DNA from: Paramecium octaurelia
Taxonomy: Eukaryota > Ciliophora > Oligohymenophorea > Peniculida > Parameciidae
Assembly (NCBI GenBank): GCA_905182995.1
Contig: CAJJDP010000146.1
Coordinates: 188,758-252,757, forward strand
Reading direction: 5' to 3'
DNA length: 64,000 nucleotides
Below are positions 1-12,516 of this stretch, piece after piece (the stretch's first letter is position 1; the number at the start of each line of letters is the position of its first letter). The notes under the pieces are model-generated. The model had not been told where the DNA came from and ran no database searches. It was given only the letters and a program-made list of their open reading frames with translations. Position numbers and translations under genes: made by a program.

Positions 1-842
1 CTTAATATAGGGAACTGGAAAGATAATTTAAATCCTTGAATTTTAGCTAAGCAGAATTTGTATAATAATTCAATTTAATCTATTTTGTAAAAGTTGCTAT
101 AATATATGATGGAAGATTAATGTCATATTATTAATAGTAAAAGATCATCAGTATCATTTAGTCTAAATCGAATAAAAAAATAATAAAATTTTAACAAATA
201 TATTTGGGTAGTAGAGATGGATTAAATGGATAAAGTTTTTGGAACAAAGTACATGGGAGAACAAATTTACTGATGATATTTAAATCCAAAAGCGGATATA
301 TTTTTGGAGGGTTTTCTCCATGTTAATGGCAATAAAATGTAAATACTTACATTCAGGATAATACAATGTCATCATTTATATTTTCATAGACCCACGATTA
401 AATATATCATTTAAAGGATGCAAATAAGGCATAGGCTATCTATTGTTATTAATCTAATGGACCAATTTTTGGGGCTTATGATATATATTTGTGTGGGGAT
501 TTTCAAAATGGTTCATCTAATTTAGGGACTTCATATTAATGTGATTAATATTAGGTTGTTTCTAAGAACGCTCATTTATTTGGTTAGACAACCCCAAATA
601 TTGTAGAATGTGAGATTTATCAAGTAATACTAACTTGAAAATATTAAAAAAACAATTCCACCATAAATTTTGATTTTAATATCATTATAAAACTTATAGT
701 TTATATTAAGTTGTATTATATCATCAAATTTATATGTCTCTAAAATTTAAATTAGTACCGTTTAATCAATAGGATTTGAAACCTTATTTAAAATGTACAG
801 CAGAGTTTTTCAATAAAGATAACAAGCAATTTTTCAGTTTTA
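1..842. repeat. Duplicate of 1572-2413 ending at the N at 843 (probable contig-overlap artefact)
   Basis: The sequence matches 1572-2413 base for base wherever I compared it, at a constant offset of 1571, and stops at a single N at 843. Positions 1-638 are the 3' part of the TLDc gene, ending at the same TGA (636-638), and the rest is its downstream flank. The full gene lies at 904-2209. The simplest reading is two overlapping contig ends placed end to end; the missing first part of this copy should then lie just left of the window. Confidence 0.85.
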
Positions 843-903
843 NAATATATATTAAGATTAATTATGTTAATATCAAAATATTTAATAATTAATTAAATTT
901 CCG

Positions 904-2209
904 ATGGAAACAGAAATTAAAATGAAATAAATTCCTTGCTTTAAACATGAAGGATCCGTTATTCTTTTCATTAAAGTTGAAAAAGACAAAACAGAATTTG
1001 TTTGTGATGAATGTTGCGTGGATTTATAAACTAAATCAGTCAATGTGAATTATTAAGAATTAATTCATATTAAAAATGTATAATTAAAATATACTATAAA
1101 AGGCTTTAAAGTCACCTGAATTTTTTCTATCAAAATTGAAAATATCAACACCTGTTTAAGAATATTTATTTAAATTAGATAAATGTAATAAATAAGCCAT
1201 GGATAATTTTCTTGAGGAATTCGAAACTAAAATTTCTAACATATAAAAGATCTTTCTGGGAGTTTAGTAAGAATTAAAAAACTAAATTAATTGTATTTTA
1301 GAGAGGAAAAATAAAATTAGAGATGAATTGCAAAAAGTATATTATAAATTAAAATAGATAACTAAATTTGATAAATTTACATAGTTTGCAATAAATTTTT
1401 AATAATTAGGAGATAACATTAAACATGAAGATATACTATAAAATGAAAAGATTCTACACTAATATTTAGAAGATCTTACAAAAAATGATTGTAAGGAATT
1501 AAATTAAAAATTGATCGATATGCTTGATAGAATAAAAAGAGAACCAGAAGATCCAAATCAGGAATATTACCCTTAATATAGGGAACTGGAAAGATAATTT
1601 AAATCCTTGAATTTTAGCTAAGCAGAATTTGTATAATAATTCAATTTAATCTATTTTGTAAAAGTTGCTATAATATATGATGGAAGATTAATGTCATATT
1701 ATTAATAGTAAAAGATCATCAGTATCATTTAGTCTAAATCGAATAAAAAAATAATAAAATTTTAACAAATATATTTGGGTAGTAGAGATGGATTAAATGG
1801 ATAAAGTTTTTGGAACAAAGTACATGGGAGAACAAATTTACTGATGATATTTAAATCCAAAAGCGGATATATTTTTGGAGGGTTTTCTCCATGTTAATGG
1901 CAATAAAATGTAAATACTTACATTCAGGATAATACAATGTCATCATTTATATTTTCATAGACCCACGATTAAATATATCATTTAAAGGATGCAAATAAGG
2001 CATAGGCTATCTATTGTTATTAATCTAATGGACCAATTTTTGGGGCTTATGATATATATTTGTGTGGGGATTTTCAAAATGGTTCATCTAATTTAGGGAC
2101 TTCATATTAATGTGATTAATATTAGGTTGTTTCTAAGAACGCTCATTTATTTGGTTAGACAACCCCAAATATTGTAGAATGTGAGATTTATCAAGTAATA
2201 CTAACTTGA
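904..2209 (+). CDS. TLDc-domain protein with N-terminal Cys/His cluster and coiled coil
   Basis: ATG at 904, one 25-nt intron (1078-1102, ending AAG), TGA at 2207-2209; the exons give 426 aa in frame with TAA/TAG as Gln. Residues about 12-40 hold a C-F-K-H...C-x2-C-C cluster resembling a B-box-type zinc site. A charged Lys/Glu/Gln-rich stretch (about 60-240) looks like coiled coil. From about residue 275 to the end a TLDc domain is clear: S-R-D-G then an F-W pair, G-Y-I-F-G-G-F, S-F-I-F-S and a terminal segment ending near E-C-E-I-Y-Q-V. TLDc proteins in other eukaryotes act in oxidative-stress protection and V-ATPase regulation; this one's role is not shown by sequence. Ciliates carry many Cys-cluster plus TLDc proteins. 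The AAG splice end is unusual but needed for the frame. Confidence 0.85.
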
Positions 2210-2413
2210 AAATATTAAAAAAACAATTCCACCATAAATTTTGATTTTAATATCATTATAAAACTTATAGTTTATATTAAGTTGTATTATATCATCAAAT
2301 TTATATGTCTCTAAAATTTAAATTAGTACCGTTTAATCAATAGGATTTGAAACCTTATTTAAAATGTACAGCAGAGTTTTTCAATAAAGATAACAAGCAA
2401 TTTTTCAGTTTTA

Positions 2414-4990
2414 ATATTCGCATATATAAATTATTATCAATATTGATTCTAGTTGAAATATATAAAGATCTTCCAAAAAATCCATCATAAATCAGTTCAG
2501 TTTTACTATTTCTTTTATGTTTCAAGGTTCAAAAAACCAAAGGAATTGTAATATTGAGCATTAAATTTATTTATAATTAAAGAAGTGTTCATTTTATCTA
2601 TTTTAGAATAATATAGATTTGGAAAAGATTAGGTTAGGAATTTAAAACATTTAGACTATTTTTTATAAGAATACTTATTGATTTAAAGGATAATACTTTT
2701 ATCAAATGTGCTTAGTTATAATTTGAATTCAAATATTATACGAAAATTATAATAGGAGGTTTATTTTAAGATAATTATAATTAAAACTAAACCATGATTC
2801 ATGGTTGTAAAACTCATCAATCAGACAAGTTTGACTTCTTTTCTATACTTAATTAAATATTGGATTGTTTGGCTATTTCCAAGATAAATTAGATAATCAC
2901 GCACAAAACGACTATTAGAAAAATTGACAAAGCAGTGGCAATTACTATTCTTTTGGTTTGATTGTCTTTATTTTCTAAGTCTACATAAATAAGAAATGAA
3001 AAGTTACCTAGAAAATTGTAGAAAGGAGTCCCTTAGAAATAATCAGCAATTTCTAATAAGAATACTTCTTTGGTTTATATAGGTTTACTGCCTTCCTATG
3101 TGTTAAGATTGTTAAGGAAGGTAGGTTAGATTTGATCTGAAATTGGTATTGGATGGACAAATGCTAAGAGAAGCAATAAAAACATTAATACTCTAATTTT
3201 ATATATATTTCAAACATCCAATTTAAATCGATTAAGGGAATCAAGGTCAGCTTTTTTGAAGGCTTTTTATTTGGAATTATTGATGAAGTCTTGGAATACT
3301 TTGGAATCACGAACACATGGGTCATTAAAGATGGCCTAAATATAGATGAGATTGATTTAGAACCTAAAGATATATATCAAGTTAGGATTTCCTGGTTTAA
3401 ATGAAATTGGGGTTGAGATTACCAAAGAGTCGTTTTTCTGGGAAGGCGGGCAATTGGGACTTGATCACTTCATCAAGGGTTTAATGGAGCTCAGATAACA
3501 TACTATATCTAGTCCAGAAAGACCATACAACATTGTCGACTTTAAGTCTAATGAGGTATTAGGTATGGGAATTGCCTTTTATTTTGTGGTCATGTAAAGA
3601 AATCCAATCGTTAGTGTCAAGTGAACGACGTTTTCGCTTCTTAGATTTACCTAAGAATTACAAGACTGGGGCTTCTGAAGTATGGGGTTGTGATTATCCG
3701 ACCTAGTGAAGTTTATTAATGGTAAAAAATACATGAAGGTGAGCTTACATCATAGTTTTGGGTAAGAAGGATTTGCAGTTTTATTTAAAAATAAATATTT
3801 ATGAAATATAAGTTAATGTAGCATCATCATTAGGAATAATCTTAAATAAGTATTTGAAAGGAATTGGATACTTGTGAATCCACATTACCCAATTTGAGTT
3901 TTCTTTACATGACATGCACTCTATTTTCGATCTAAAAGGGTCGCATAATATGATTACTTCATTAATTTTCTTTTGATATTGGATGTTGAAGAAGGATTAC
4001 TTTCTCGGTTAAGATTGAGCATTTCTGGCATAGGTTTTGGTTTATTGGAAATCTTGGAAACTGGTATTCTTGTATTAAGTTTATCTAGTTTAGATAGGCT
4101 TAGAGGACTATTGTGAATTGTAATATTCACACAAATATTATTGTTTTGCCTTCTTTATGCTAGAATTAGGAAAATCAGTTTACAATTCAATATTTTTGCG
4201 AGTCTGATTCCATTTATGTAATTATTACTCTATATTTTATAATTTATGATACAGTAATTCTTTTCGATTATGGTAATAGCGTTCTTATTTGAGACAAAGA
4301 ATCTATTCTAAATATTTATTTTTTTGTTCCATTTCTAACTTCATTTATTCTTGCTTTGCCTTCAAATCAATTTTTATTGGAGTTGTAGGTTCAGTATGAT
4401 TTTCATTATAAGCAGTAAACAAGGGTTATAATGATGTAATCTTCGGAATCTAGAATGAATGTTATCTAACTTAATTATAATTTTTTTTCATTCTTATTAC
4501 TTATTTAATTATATTGTAACTAATATAAATATAATAAAAATGATTAATCAAATTCATTTTTAACTAATTATAATATCTATTCATGCTCAAATTTACATTA
4601 AGAAAATTAAATCGATCATGTATGTATTTACAAATTGAATATCAGTTGAATATTACTCAATTATTAGAACTCTGTATCAAATCTAACTTTTTATTTCACA
4701 AGAACTAACTAACTAACTGTGTTTGATAAACAATTGAAATATTCGTTAGGTTCTATCATTATCTTATTGTACACTCGATAAGGTCTAGTACATAACAAAT
4801 TAGAACTGCTTATTAAATACTTAAGGAAATTACTTGATTGTCGAAAATTGTCACTATTTGAATAATTTAAATATCTCATAAACTCAATTTCTTAAAGTTT
4901 TTGTGTTGTATTTGTTAAATTAGTTCTCATCTTTTCAATCAAATAACAATAATTTGCATATAGAGGATTTAGATTATTTTATATAAAATA
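2414..4990. other. Long stretch without a complete gene; decayed coding DNA likely
   Basis: No gene closes here on either strand under the ciliate code. Several forward stretches look protein-like but are cut by TGA or shift frame. Examples are about 3240-3403 (a frame passing through I-D-L-E-P-K-D-I-Y) and about 3381-3624 (a frame through G-L-N-E-I-G-V-E-I), which overlap in different frames. A further piece near 3895-3960 reads through F-D-L-K-G-S. This is the pattern of a gene losing function. I cannot name the parent family. The last 500 bp is AT-rich with nothing recognisable. Confidence 0.4.
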
Positions 4991-5000
4991 ATAAAAATAA

Positions 5001-7854
5001 ATGGATGATGACATTTTCTTAGGTTTGGAAACTATTTAACAATTCGATGATAAAATAAAGCAGTTCTCACAATAACATCAATTCAGAAGACAATTATAAC
5101 GATATCCTGTATAAAAGATTCTAAAGAGATCAAACAGTTTTGCTTAGAGTTAAGTTAGTACTGCAATAAATTCATCTGCTCATGCAAGCAGAAAATAAAC
5201 TATGTCACAATTAGAAATGAATCCTCCTAAACGCAGACATTGTGAAATCTATAATGATGAATTCTGCATGAATCTCTTCGCTGAAAAAATAGAATATTTA
5301 TGTACTCAATGTTTCGATAAAAATGAAGTAGTAATCAAAGAATTGAATAGAGTTGCATAAGAATTAGGGTATTTAATAGATGATAATAATTAAGAATTTC
5401 ATTACATAGAATATAACAATTTGAGACTGTTTAAGAGAGAGAATAATATATATTGAGTTAGTTACAAAATTAAGTACTCGATTCACTCAAGCAATGGAAA
5501 TAGAGAATTGATTAGAGGGAGATACAGAGAAGAAAAAGTGATAATATTACAATTATTACAAATGGATAAGATAAAATGTTGGATATATTTGATTGGATTG
5601 AAATTGATACGAAATTCAGATAATTGAAGAAAAGACTGAAATTTGCATTGGTTGAAATGATCAATGATAAAAACAATACTAGTAAAATACAATTCTAATT
5701 ATCTAATCGAACTGGTGATACTATCTAAGACTTGCTTTACAAGAAACCAGATACTAGATAAATTATAGATGAATTAACTAATTTGTTAAAAACTATTAAG
5801 AATAAAAGAAATGTTCCTAATGGATAATTGAATTCTCCAAAATCTGTTAGGATTGAGAAATGGAACTAAAGCAAAGAAGAACAATTTCTAGCTAAAAGAT
5901 TGTCTGCAAAATAGAGATTGAGTAAATTGATCAATAGTAGTTCTTGGAACAGTATAGCTATTGGTGAATTTGTAAGTAATCTAGATAAGGGACAATAGAA
6001 TAAATAGAAACGATAAGAGTTAGAATCGAAATTTGAATCATATTAATCAATGAATGAGGATGATCTATTGTATCTCATAAATACTAGTGTATTATTAAAT
6101 AGATGTTCTGATAAAAAGTATTAAATTGAATAGTATTATTAGATTCATTCAAAGTGCAATCAATCATTTAGATTAGGATATTATAAGTGATATTGAACTA
6201 TAGATAGCAGAGAATATTTTGAAAAGTCATTTTGATATCTAAAAATAAGTTAATCAAACAAGACATGATTTTCTAAAAGAAAGAAATGAAGTGCAATTCA
6301 TTAAAAATAGATAAGCCAAAAATATACAAGAGTAATAGCAAAAACAAAATTCAATCAAGAAGTTATAAATTAAGATGTGCACTATTTTAAGGGAAATGAA
6401 GGACAAAACTAAAACTACAATGAAATAAGACTCAGAAAAATATAATTTATATTATTAAGAATACAAATAAGGAAATCCAATTGCAAATCCATATGTTTGG
6501 AAATTCAAGGAAATTATGATGAATGTAATTAAAAGAAAGGTAACTTACTCTTTTTATATCTATCTAGAAAAATGAAAGAAGAGATTAAAAATTAGGAGTC
6601 AAAAGTGAAATCCATAAACCTATCTTCCCTTCCAAAGAAGAACCTTTAACTTTGATGAATGTCATCAGAAAAACTCATCCATCATCAAAATTACGTTTAA
6701 TTCCATAGCAATAATTGGAATATTTCCCAACTCCAGCCAAGGTCTTTAGTGAATATAAATTGAAAGTCTAGAAAAAGGAATATGAGAAGAATTAATCTAA
6801 TTTTCTGAACTTCTATACCGGAGGACCCAAGAAACCTAGAAAATATGCGAGTCCTTAATTGTAAGGAATTGAAGGAGGTGAAGTTAAATCAGATTGGATT
6901 ACTCCAGAAATTGAATTAATTGCTATTAATAAAATTAAGAGAGCATTAAAAGCTTACGTATCCAGAAAGAGATACATTCGAGAAAGAGAAAGGAAACGAT
7001 AGAAGGAATATTAAGAGAAAGAGAAGAATCCTAAGTTCTTCAGAATTCTAAATAGAATGAAATCTAAAAATTATAATGGACTCGATATTGAGGAATGTTA
7101 TAAAAGTCTTAAATAAGCCATTGCTTAAAGTGCTGGCAATTCCAAATAATAATTTTAAAAAGGAGTCTAAATGGATTATTCAAAAGTCAAAGTGCCTCAT
7201 TCAATGATTTAATTAAAATTAAAATAAAGAAAGCTCTTTTTGGCTTTGAAAGTAGGCAATACGAATTGGGCAGAGTATTCAGGCTTTTAATTTGAACCAC
7301 AAGATGTTAATTGTTATGATACAAATATGTTTTGTCCTCTCTATCATGCAGCTCAATTATAGAGTATAACATTTTGTAATTTCCTCATCAATGCAGGTGC
7401 TGATGTCAACATGCCTTGCTAAGGAGGACTTACTCCTACCTTTGCTGCATTCATCACGAATAACATCGTGTTAATCAACCTCTTCATATCAAATGGAGCT
7501 GACATAGATATTCTCAATGATGAAGGCAAGAATCCTCTCTGTTATTGTTCAATCTCAATATTGAAGGAACTCAATTTATAATACAATCCTGTTAATAGTA
7601 AGTCTTAAACACATAGATAAAAGAGCAGGAGAACTTAATCGAATTTGGAATAGAATTATTCACCATATGCTGAAATGAAAATGGAACCCATGTTAAATGT
7701 CAACGACGAAATCAAATGGTAATAAGATTAAATAACATCACTGAGAACATTTTATACCAAGAAGGAGAGGGATAACTTTTACTATCTAAAATAAAAAGCA
7801 TAATCGTAAAAAGAATCTGATAATAATAATTAAGACAATTAGGAATAAAAATGA
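5001..7854 (+). CDS. Large IQ-like/ankyrin-repeat protein with N-terminal Cys cluster
   Basis: ATG at 5001, TGA at 7852-7854. Three introns (5369-5394 ending AAG, 6118-6142, 6540-6567) leave 924 aa exactly in frame. The N-terminal third has a Cys/His cluster (H-C-E...F-C...C-T-Q-C) followed by a long Gln/Lys/Glu-rich coiled coil. Around residue 640-680 a basic helix, I-x2-I-x3-K-I-K-R-A-L followed by R-K-R-Y, resembles a calmodulin-binding IQ motif. Further on, two ankyrin-like units are visible (P-L-Y-H-A-A...L-I-N-A-G-A-D-V-N, then L-F-I-S-N-G-A-D-I-D). The C-terminal ~100 residues are polar. The likely role is a scaffold, perhaps calmodulin-regulated. Start choice: first in-frame ATG after AT-rich flank. 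Confidence 0.8.
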
Positions 7855-7922
7855 GTTGCTAATTAATTTTACTCTTTATACAGATATAATTATAAAATAA
7901 TAATAAAACATGTAAGATTTGA

Positions 7923-8843
7923 TCATGAAAGATTACGCTTACTAATCTTTTTAAGAGAGGGAAAGTATGTACTCATAACTCTATTCACACTATTATTACA
8001 TTCATTGCATTATATTCTTTTTAATGAACTAGATTGTAATTTTTATTTTTGAATTAGTTGTAATTCTTTCTACTTTCTTATTAAATTCAGTAGATTATTC
8101 CGTTCATAATTTGATTTCCCAATTGGTTTTGCTAACATTTTAATTTTATCACTTTTAGTTTCATATGATTCAGTAAATTGAATTTGAGTCTAGAAAACCA
8201 ACTTATTTATTGTGGGCATCATATGTGAATTTAGACCATACAATCTACAAGAGTCTTTGAGAAATCTATTTCTAGGAGTGATTTGACTAGAAGAGATATC
8301 TTTGGGTTATAAATACGAAATGTTATTGATATTGCTTTAATTGATACTATTTTCTTTATTGTATTTATCGATTGACAATAGACTTGGTACTTAATTTGTG
8401 TGATTTGATTCCAATCTATCAAGCTGCTAGAATTGCTTAATATTTTTTGTGTCATTATTTGGTTTATTGTTATTTTTATTTGGGGATTAAACTTAAGATC
8501 GAGTAATTTTAGGAGATGAATACTTTTATGGAATTAAGAGATGAAGAGTCTCTTGAAATTTCTATTTAATTATTCCTGACGTCATTCTTGTTTATGAGGG
8601 TTTAGTTAGATTGATATTCCTACACTTTTTCCATTTTCTTGATGGACTTGGTGTACAGACTTGATTTTGATAATCTTGTAGATGCTGGTATTATTCCATT
8701 CTTTCACAATATATAGGGTTTAAATGTCTAAATATTTTAAGTAATTCTTTTTTTTTTTTCCTACTGGATCTAGGATGGTCTCTAAACCAAAATTCTTTGG
8801 GTAATGACCGAGGAGCTAGAATTGATCGACCATAAGAATCCAT
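7923..8843 (-). CDS. Hypothetical Asn/Gln/Ser-rich basic protein
   Basis: Single exon on the reverse strand, ATG at 8843 and TGA at 7923-7925, 306 aa. No intron is needed. The protein opens M-D-S-Y-G-R-S-I and is rich in Asn, Gln, Ser and Lys with no clear domain or membrane segment. Near the C-terminus there is a C-N-E-C-N pair about 30 residues from the end. It converges with the ankyrin gene (68 bp between stops). I do not recognise a family. A shorter antisense frame inside it (8231-8455) is a different reading of the same strand and was discarded. Confidence 0.65.
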
Positions 8844-9209
8844 TCTTTTGGGTTTAATTTCAATAGCTAATTAAAATAAGTTCTTTTTTGAGAAATAATT
8901 GATGGGAGTTTGAAGATTGAAGAAGGAATGGCCTTACTGGGTATTTAATTTATACATATTATTTTTTAATTGAATATTACTTTTTAATTAGCTTAAAAGT
9001 TTAGAAATTTATGAGTTTATTAATATCAGTTGAAGCAAAATTGTTATTTATAAATAGAGGAATGTTTGTTGAAATATAATTTGATGATTGGATTATAAAT
9101 AATTTGTAGAATCTTACAGAATTATAAAATGAAATTGAAGATTGGATTAGGTTGGATATTTATAAAATAAAATATCATCTTATTAAGTATTAATATTATT
9201 TTTGTTTAA

Positions 9210-10165
9210 ATGACTGAATTGGCAAAGAGTTCATATTGGACAGACTTGGAACAAAAAATTACAAATGAGTTAGTGTTACAAACAATGAGAAAATATGGGT
9301 AATTCGAGCACAGAGTCAACGATGGTACAATTAATGTGTATGATAAGTTATTTAATAAATAATTGACTCTCACGAATTAACATATAAGTCTGATGTATTA
9401 ATGGACAATGGGTCACTTTACACTGGAGAAATGAGAAATGATCTCAGATGTGGAAGAGGAACACAGATTTGGAAAGATGGATCTATATATGAAGGGTATT
9501 TATCTGTAATTTAGAAATAGAACTTGGTTAGATGGTTAAGCATTTGGTTTTGGGAGATTGATTCATGCAGATGGAGATTTGTATTAAGGAGATTGGAATG
9601 GGGATAAATCAAGTGGTTATGGAGAATATTATCATTTGGATGGAGCAGTTTACAAGGGAGATTGGAATGAGGATAAATAAGATGGAAAGGGAATTGAGAA
9701 ATGGCCAGATGGAGCAATCTATGAAGGACAATATAAATAAGGGAAAAAACATGGAAAGGGGAAATTTTCATGGACTGACGGATCAGTGTATTGAACATTA
9801 TCTAATTCTAGATATGAAGGAGATTTCAGTCAGAATGATATCCATGGAGAGGGAGTTTATAAATGGGCTGATGGAAGAGTTTATGAGGGATAATGGAAAC
9901 ACAACAAAATGGATGGATTTGGTAAATTTGTTTGGTCAGACGGGAGATAATATACCGGAAATGTATTTATTCTAATAAGGGTTAGTACAAAGAAGATAAG
10001 AAATAGGGATATGGCATATTTTTATGGCCTGATGGAAGATCATATGAGGGATTATGGGAAAATGGGAAATAACATGGAGAAGGAATTTATATCACTGCGA
10101 GTGGATAAAGAAAAAAAGGACATTGGTTGGAAGGTAAAAGAACAAAATGGCTAGAAAATGAATGA
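9210..10165 (+). CDS. MORN-repeat protein
   Basis: ATG at 9210, TGA at 10163-10165; four introns (23, 25, 24 and 23 nt) leave 286 aa in frame. From about residue 60 onward at least eight MORN units are legible. Examples are [38 protein letters not shown] and G-R-V-Y-E-G-Q-W, spaced about 23 residues with the usual G-x-G between. MORN arrays form beta-hairpin ribbons found in membrane-associated kinases, junctophilins and ciliary or cytoskeletal scaffolds. There is no attached catalytic domain, so this looks like a stand-alone scaffold. One splice site ends AAG. Confidence 0.88.
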
Positions 10166-10275
10166 TGATTTTTTATGCTATTTTAAGATGGGTATTCATC
10201 TAACATATATTTTATAAATACATCTAATTGATAAGTATTGATTTCTGATACAATAAATTAGAATAATAATTAATT

Positions 10276-10994
10276 ATGATAACAACTTCATAATCTTCAA
10301 GTGATTCTGAAGTTAAAAAAAGAGTCAAGGAATATATTTGTGGAGATTCCCTGTGTAGAAAGAAGTATGGGACCAATGCTGCTTTGTATACCCACATCAA
10401 AAATAAACATCTTGGAGTTACACCTGTATGAATTAATTAGGATTATAGAATGGGACTAAAAGACCATCATCTGAGTCAATCAAGGGTAGGAAGGGGAGAC
10501 CCCAATAATTGAAGGCGGAAAACAAGCAGCAGGATAGTGTTACGGAGGAGAAAATAAAGGTTGTTAAGATAATGAGCACTTAATAATTTCAAGATTTCAT
10601 TTATTTGATAGGATAGATAGGTGATCACTAGTTAATTAGAGATCAGGATGAATAATATAGATACATCCAGAGCGAGGAAATAGAAAAAATTAAGAATGAT
10701 TGTGTATCATCATATTTGAGTATCATAGATTGGAGATCAATTGCAATTGCAAGATTAACATAAACAATTTATGATTCAATCGTCTCCCTTTTGGAAACCT
10801 GAATACTTCTACTGTATATATTATTTTATAATATTTTCATTCAGCAAAGGGAATTTTTAAGGTATTTATCAATAAATATTGATGAGCTAAAATAAAAGGT
10901 TGAATTGAATGATAATCTTGGTTTGCTTAATGATCTCATCCAATAGAATCCGAATCAGATTAAACTCATATTCTAATAATTGAAAGCATTATGA
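10276..10994 (+). CDS. C2H2 zinc-finger protein with AT-hook-like motif
   Basis: ATG at 10276, TGA at 10992-10994; four introns (10426-10448, 10704-10728, 10814-10844, 10862-10886) leave 204 aa. Residues about 20-48 form one C2H2 finger, C-x4-C-x12-H-x4-H (Y-I-C-G-D-S-L-C ... L-Y-T-H-I-K-N-K-H). It is followed by a basic K-G-R-K-G-R-P-Q patch resembling an AT-hook core (G-R-P). The rest is Gln/Leu-rich and helical. A single-finger plus AT-hook protein suggests DNA binding in an AT-rich genome. The last intron ends GAG, a rare 3' site, chosen because no other combination avoids TGA. Confidence 0.7.
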
Positions 10995-11075
10995 ATAGCA
11001 TCAATCGGAGATATTTAATCATAACACATATGATGTTATTTAAAATATATATTTACAAAGAGATTATAAATATAA

Positions 11076-12348
11076 ATGGGACTGTGTCTCTCAAAGTAGG
11101 AAGCAGAACAACACACAACCTTATCTTAAGAAAAGTACTAATAGGAAGATGAACTTAATGGTCTGCAAGTGGAGCAAATCAGATTGAGTGATGAGGAAAA
11201 AGTATCACTAAAAGATTTTGAGTTTCTTAAAGTATGAATTCTCTAGAAAAGGTTCTTGGAAGAGGTGGTTATGGCAAGGTAGTCTTAGTTAATCACAAGA
11301 GTTAATCCAAACTATATGCTATGAAAATTCTAAGAAAAGATCTCATACAACAAATGAATTCTCGAATTTATATGGAAACAGAAAGAAATATCTTAGCATT
11401 GGTTAAATCTCCTTTTATAGTGAATTTATATTATGCATTCTAAACAAAACACAAATTGTATTTTGTAATCGATTTTATGATCGGAGGTATTAATTATTAT
11501 CTTATTCAAAGGAGAATTGTTCTATCATTTGAAGCGAATAGGCAAAATGGAAGAATCATGGGCTAAATTCTATTGTGCTGAAATTATCTTGGCTCTAGAA
11601 TATCTCCATAGTCAAAACATCATCTATAGAGATTTAAAACCAGAAAATATACTCCTTGATCAAGATGGTCACATCAAAATCACTGATTTCGGTCTCTGCA
11701 AAGTAGACATTAAAGAAGGAGACTTCACTACTACTATATGCGGCACCTATGATTACATGGCTCCAGAAATATATTTGAAAAAAGTAAAGTTATTCCTCAT
11801 CCTAATTAACTAGGGTCACAATCAAAGTGCTGATTGGTATTCCCTAGGTATCCTCTTGTATGTGATGTTGCAAGGCATCCCTCCATTCTATTCCCAGAAT
11901 AAAAGACAAATGATTCGCAGTAGATTGGAGAGACAAATTCAAATCAAGACTCCCATCTCAGAAGAAGCCACAGATCTTATTAAGTAATTACTGAAGAATA
12001 ATGTAAGTAATTATCAATTAACTCCCAAAGCCCAAAGATAGACTAGGATCAGATGGCTCCAATGAAGTGAAATCACATCCATTCTTTAATGGTATCAATT
12101 GGAATGATGTCATGGATAAAAAGGTTGCACCTCCTTTCAAACCTAAATTGTTCGGAGATCGGGATCTTAGAAATTTTGATGTGGTATCACTACTCTATTT
12201 ATGAATTTTCAAATAGACATTTACACAGGAAGTTGTACAAGATACACCAATGCAATCTATGGCACAAGAGGATAATTATGATAGGTTCTCCTATCAAGAA
12301 CCAGAATTGTTTGTGACTATGAATGAAGGTTTCTCACTTAATAAATGA
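11076..12348 (+). CDS. AGC-family Ser/Thr protein kinase with N-terminal acylation signal
   Basis: ATG at 11076, TGA at 12346-12348; five introns (11232-11251, 11487-11511, 11784-11813, 12003-12030, 12184-12216) leave 378 aa in frame. The kinase domain follows a 52-residue leader: glycine loop [14 protein letters not shown], catalytic [14 protein letters not shown] and activation loop [11 protein letters not shown], placing it in the AGC group. The tail holds a turn-like segment and a hydrophobic motif (Y-D-R-F-S-Y). The N-terminus, M-G-L-C-L-S-K, fits N-myristoylation with adjacent palmitoylation, so membrane attachment is likely in place of a PH domain. The closest general types are Akt/S6K/PKA-like; I cannot assign an orthologue. 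The 20-nt first intron is near the minimum size. Confidence 0.92.
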
Positions 12349-12516
12349 TCATTATTATTTGTATTTCAATAAGACATCATTGTTATAATTAATTATTAAA
12401 TATCTAATCAAAAATTAGAATAATTATAAGGATTATCATAATGTGATCCTTATCAATTTTAGACGATTTCAATCATTGTTTGTATGCTATCATTTTATTA
12501 TATAATTTATTCAAAA

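Noticed and set aside
8231..8455. 74-aa reverse ORF under the standard code
   Set aside because: With the ciliate code the 306-aa frame at 7923-8843 covers it in another register from ATG to TGA without introns.
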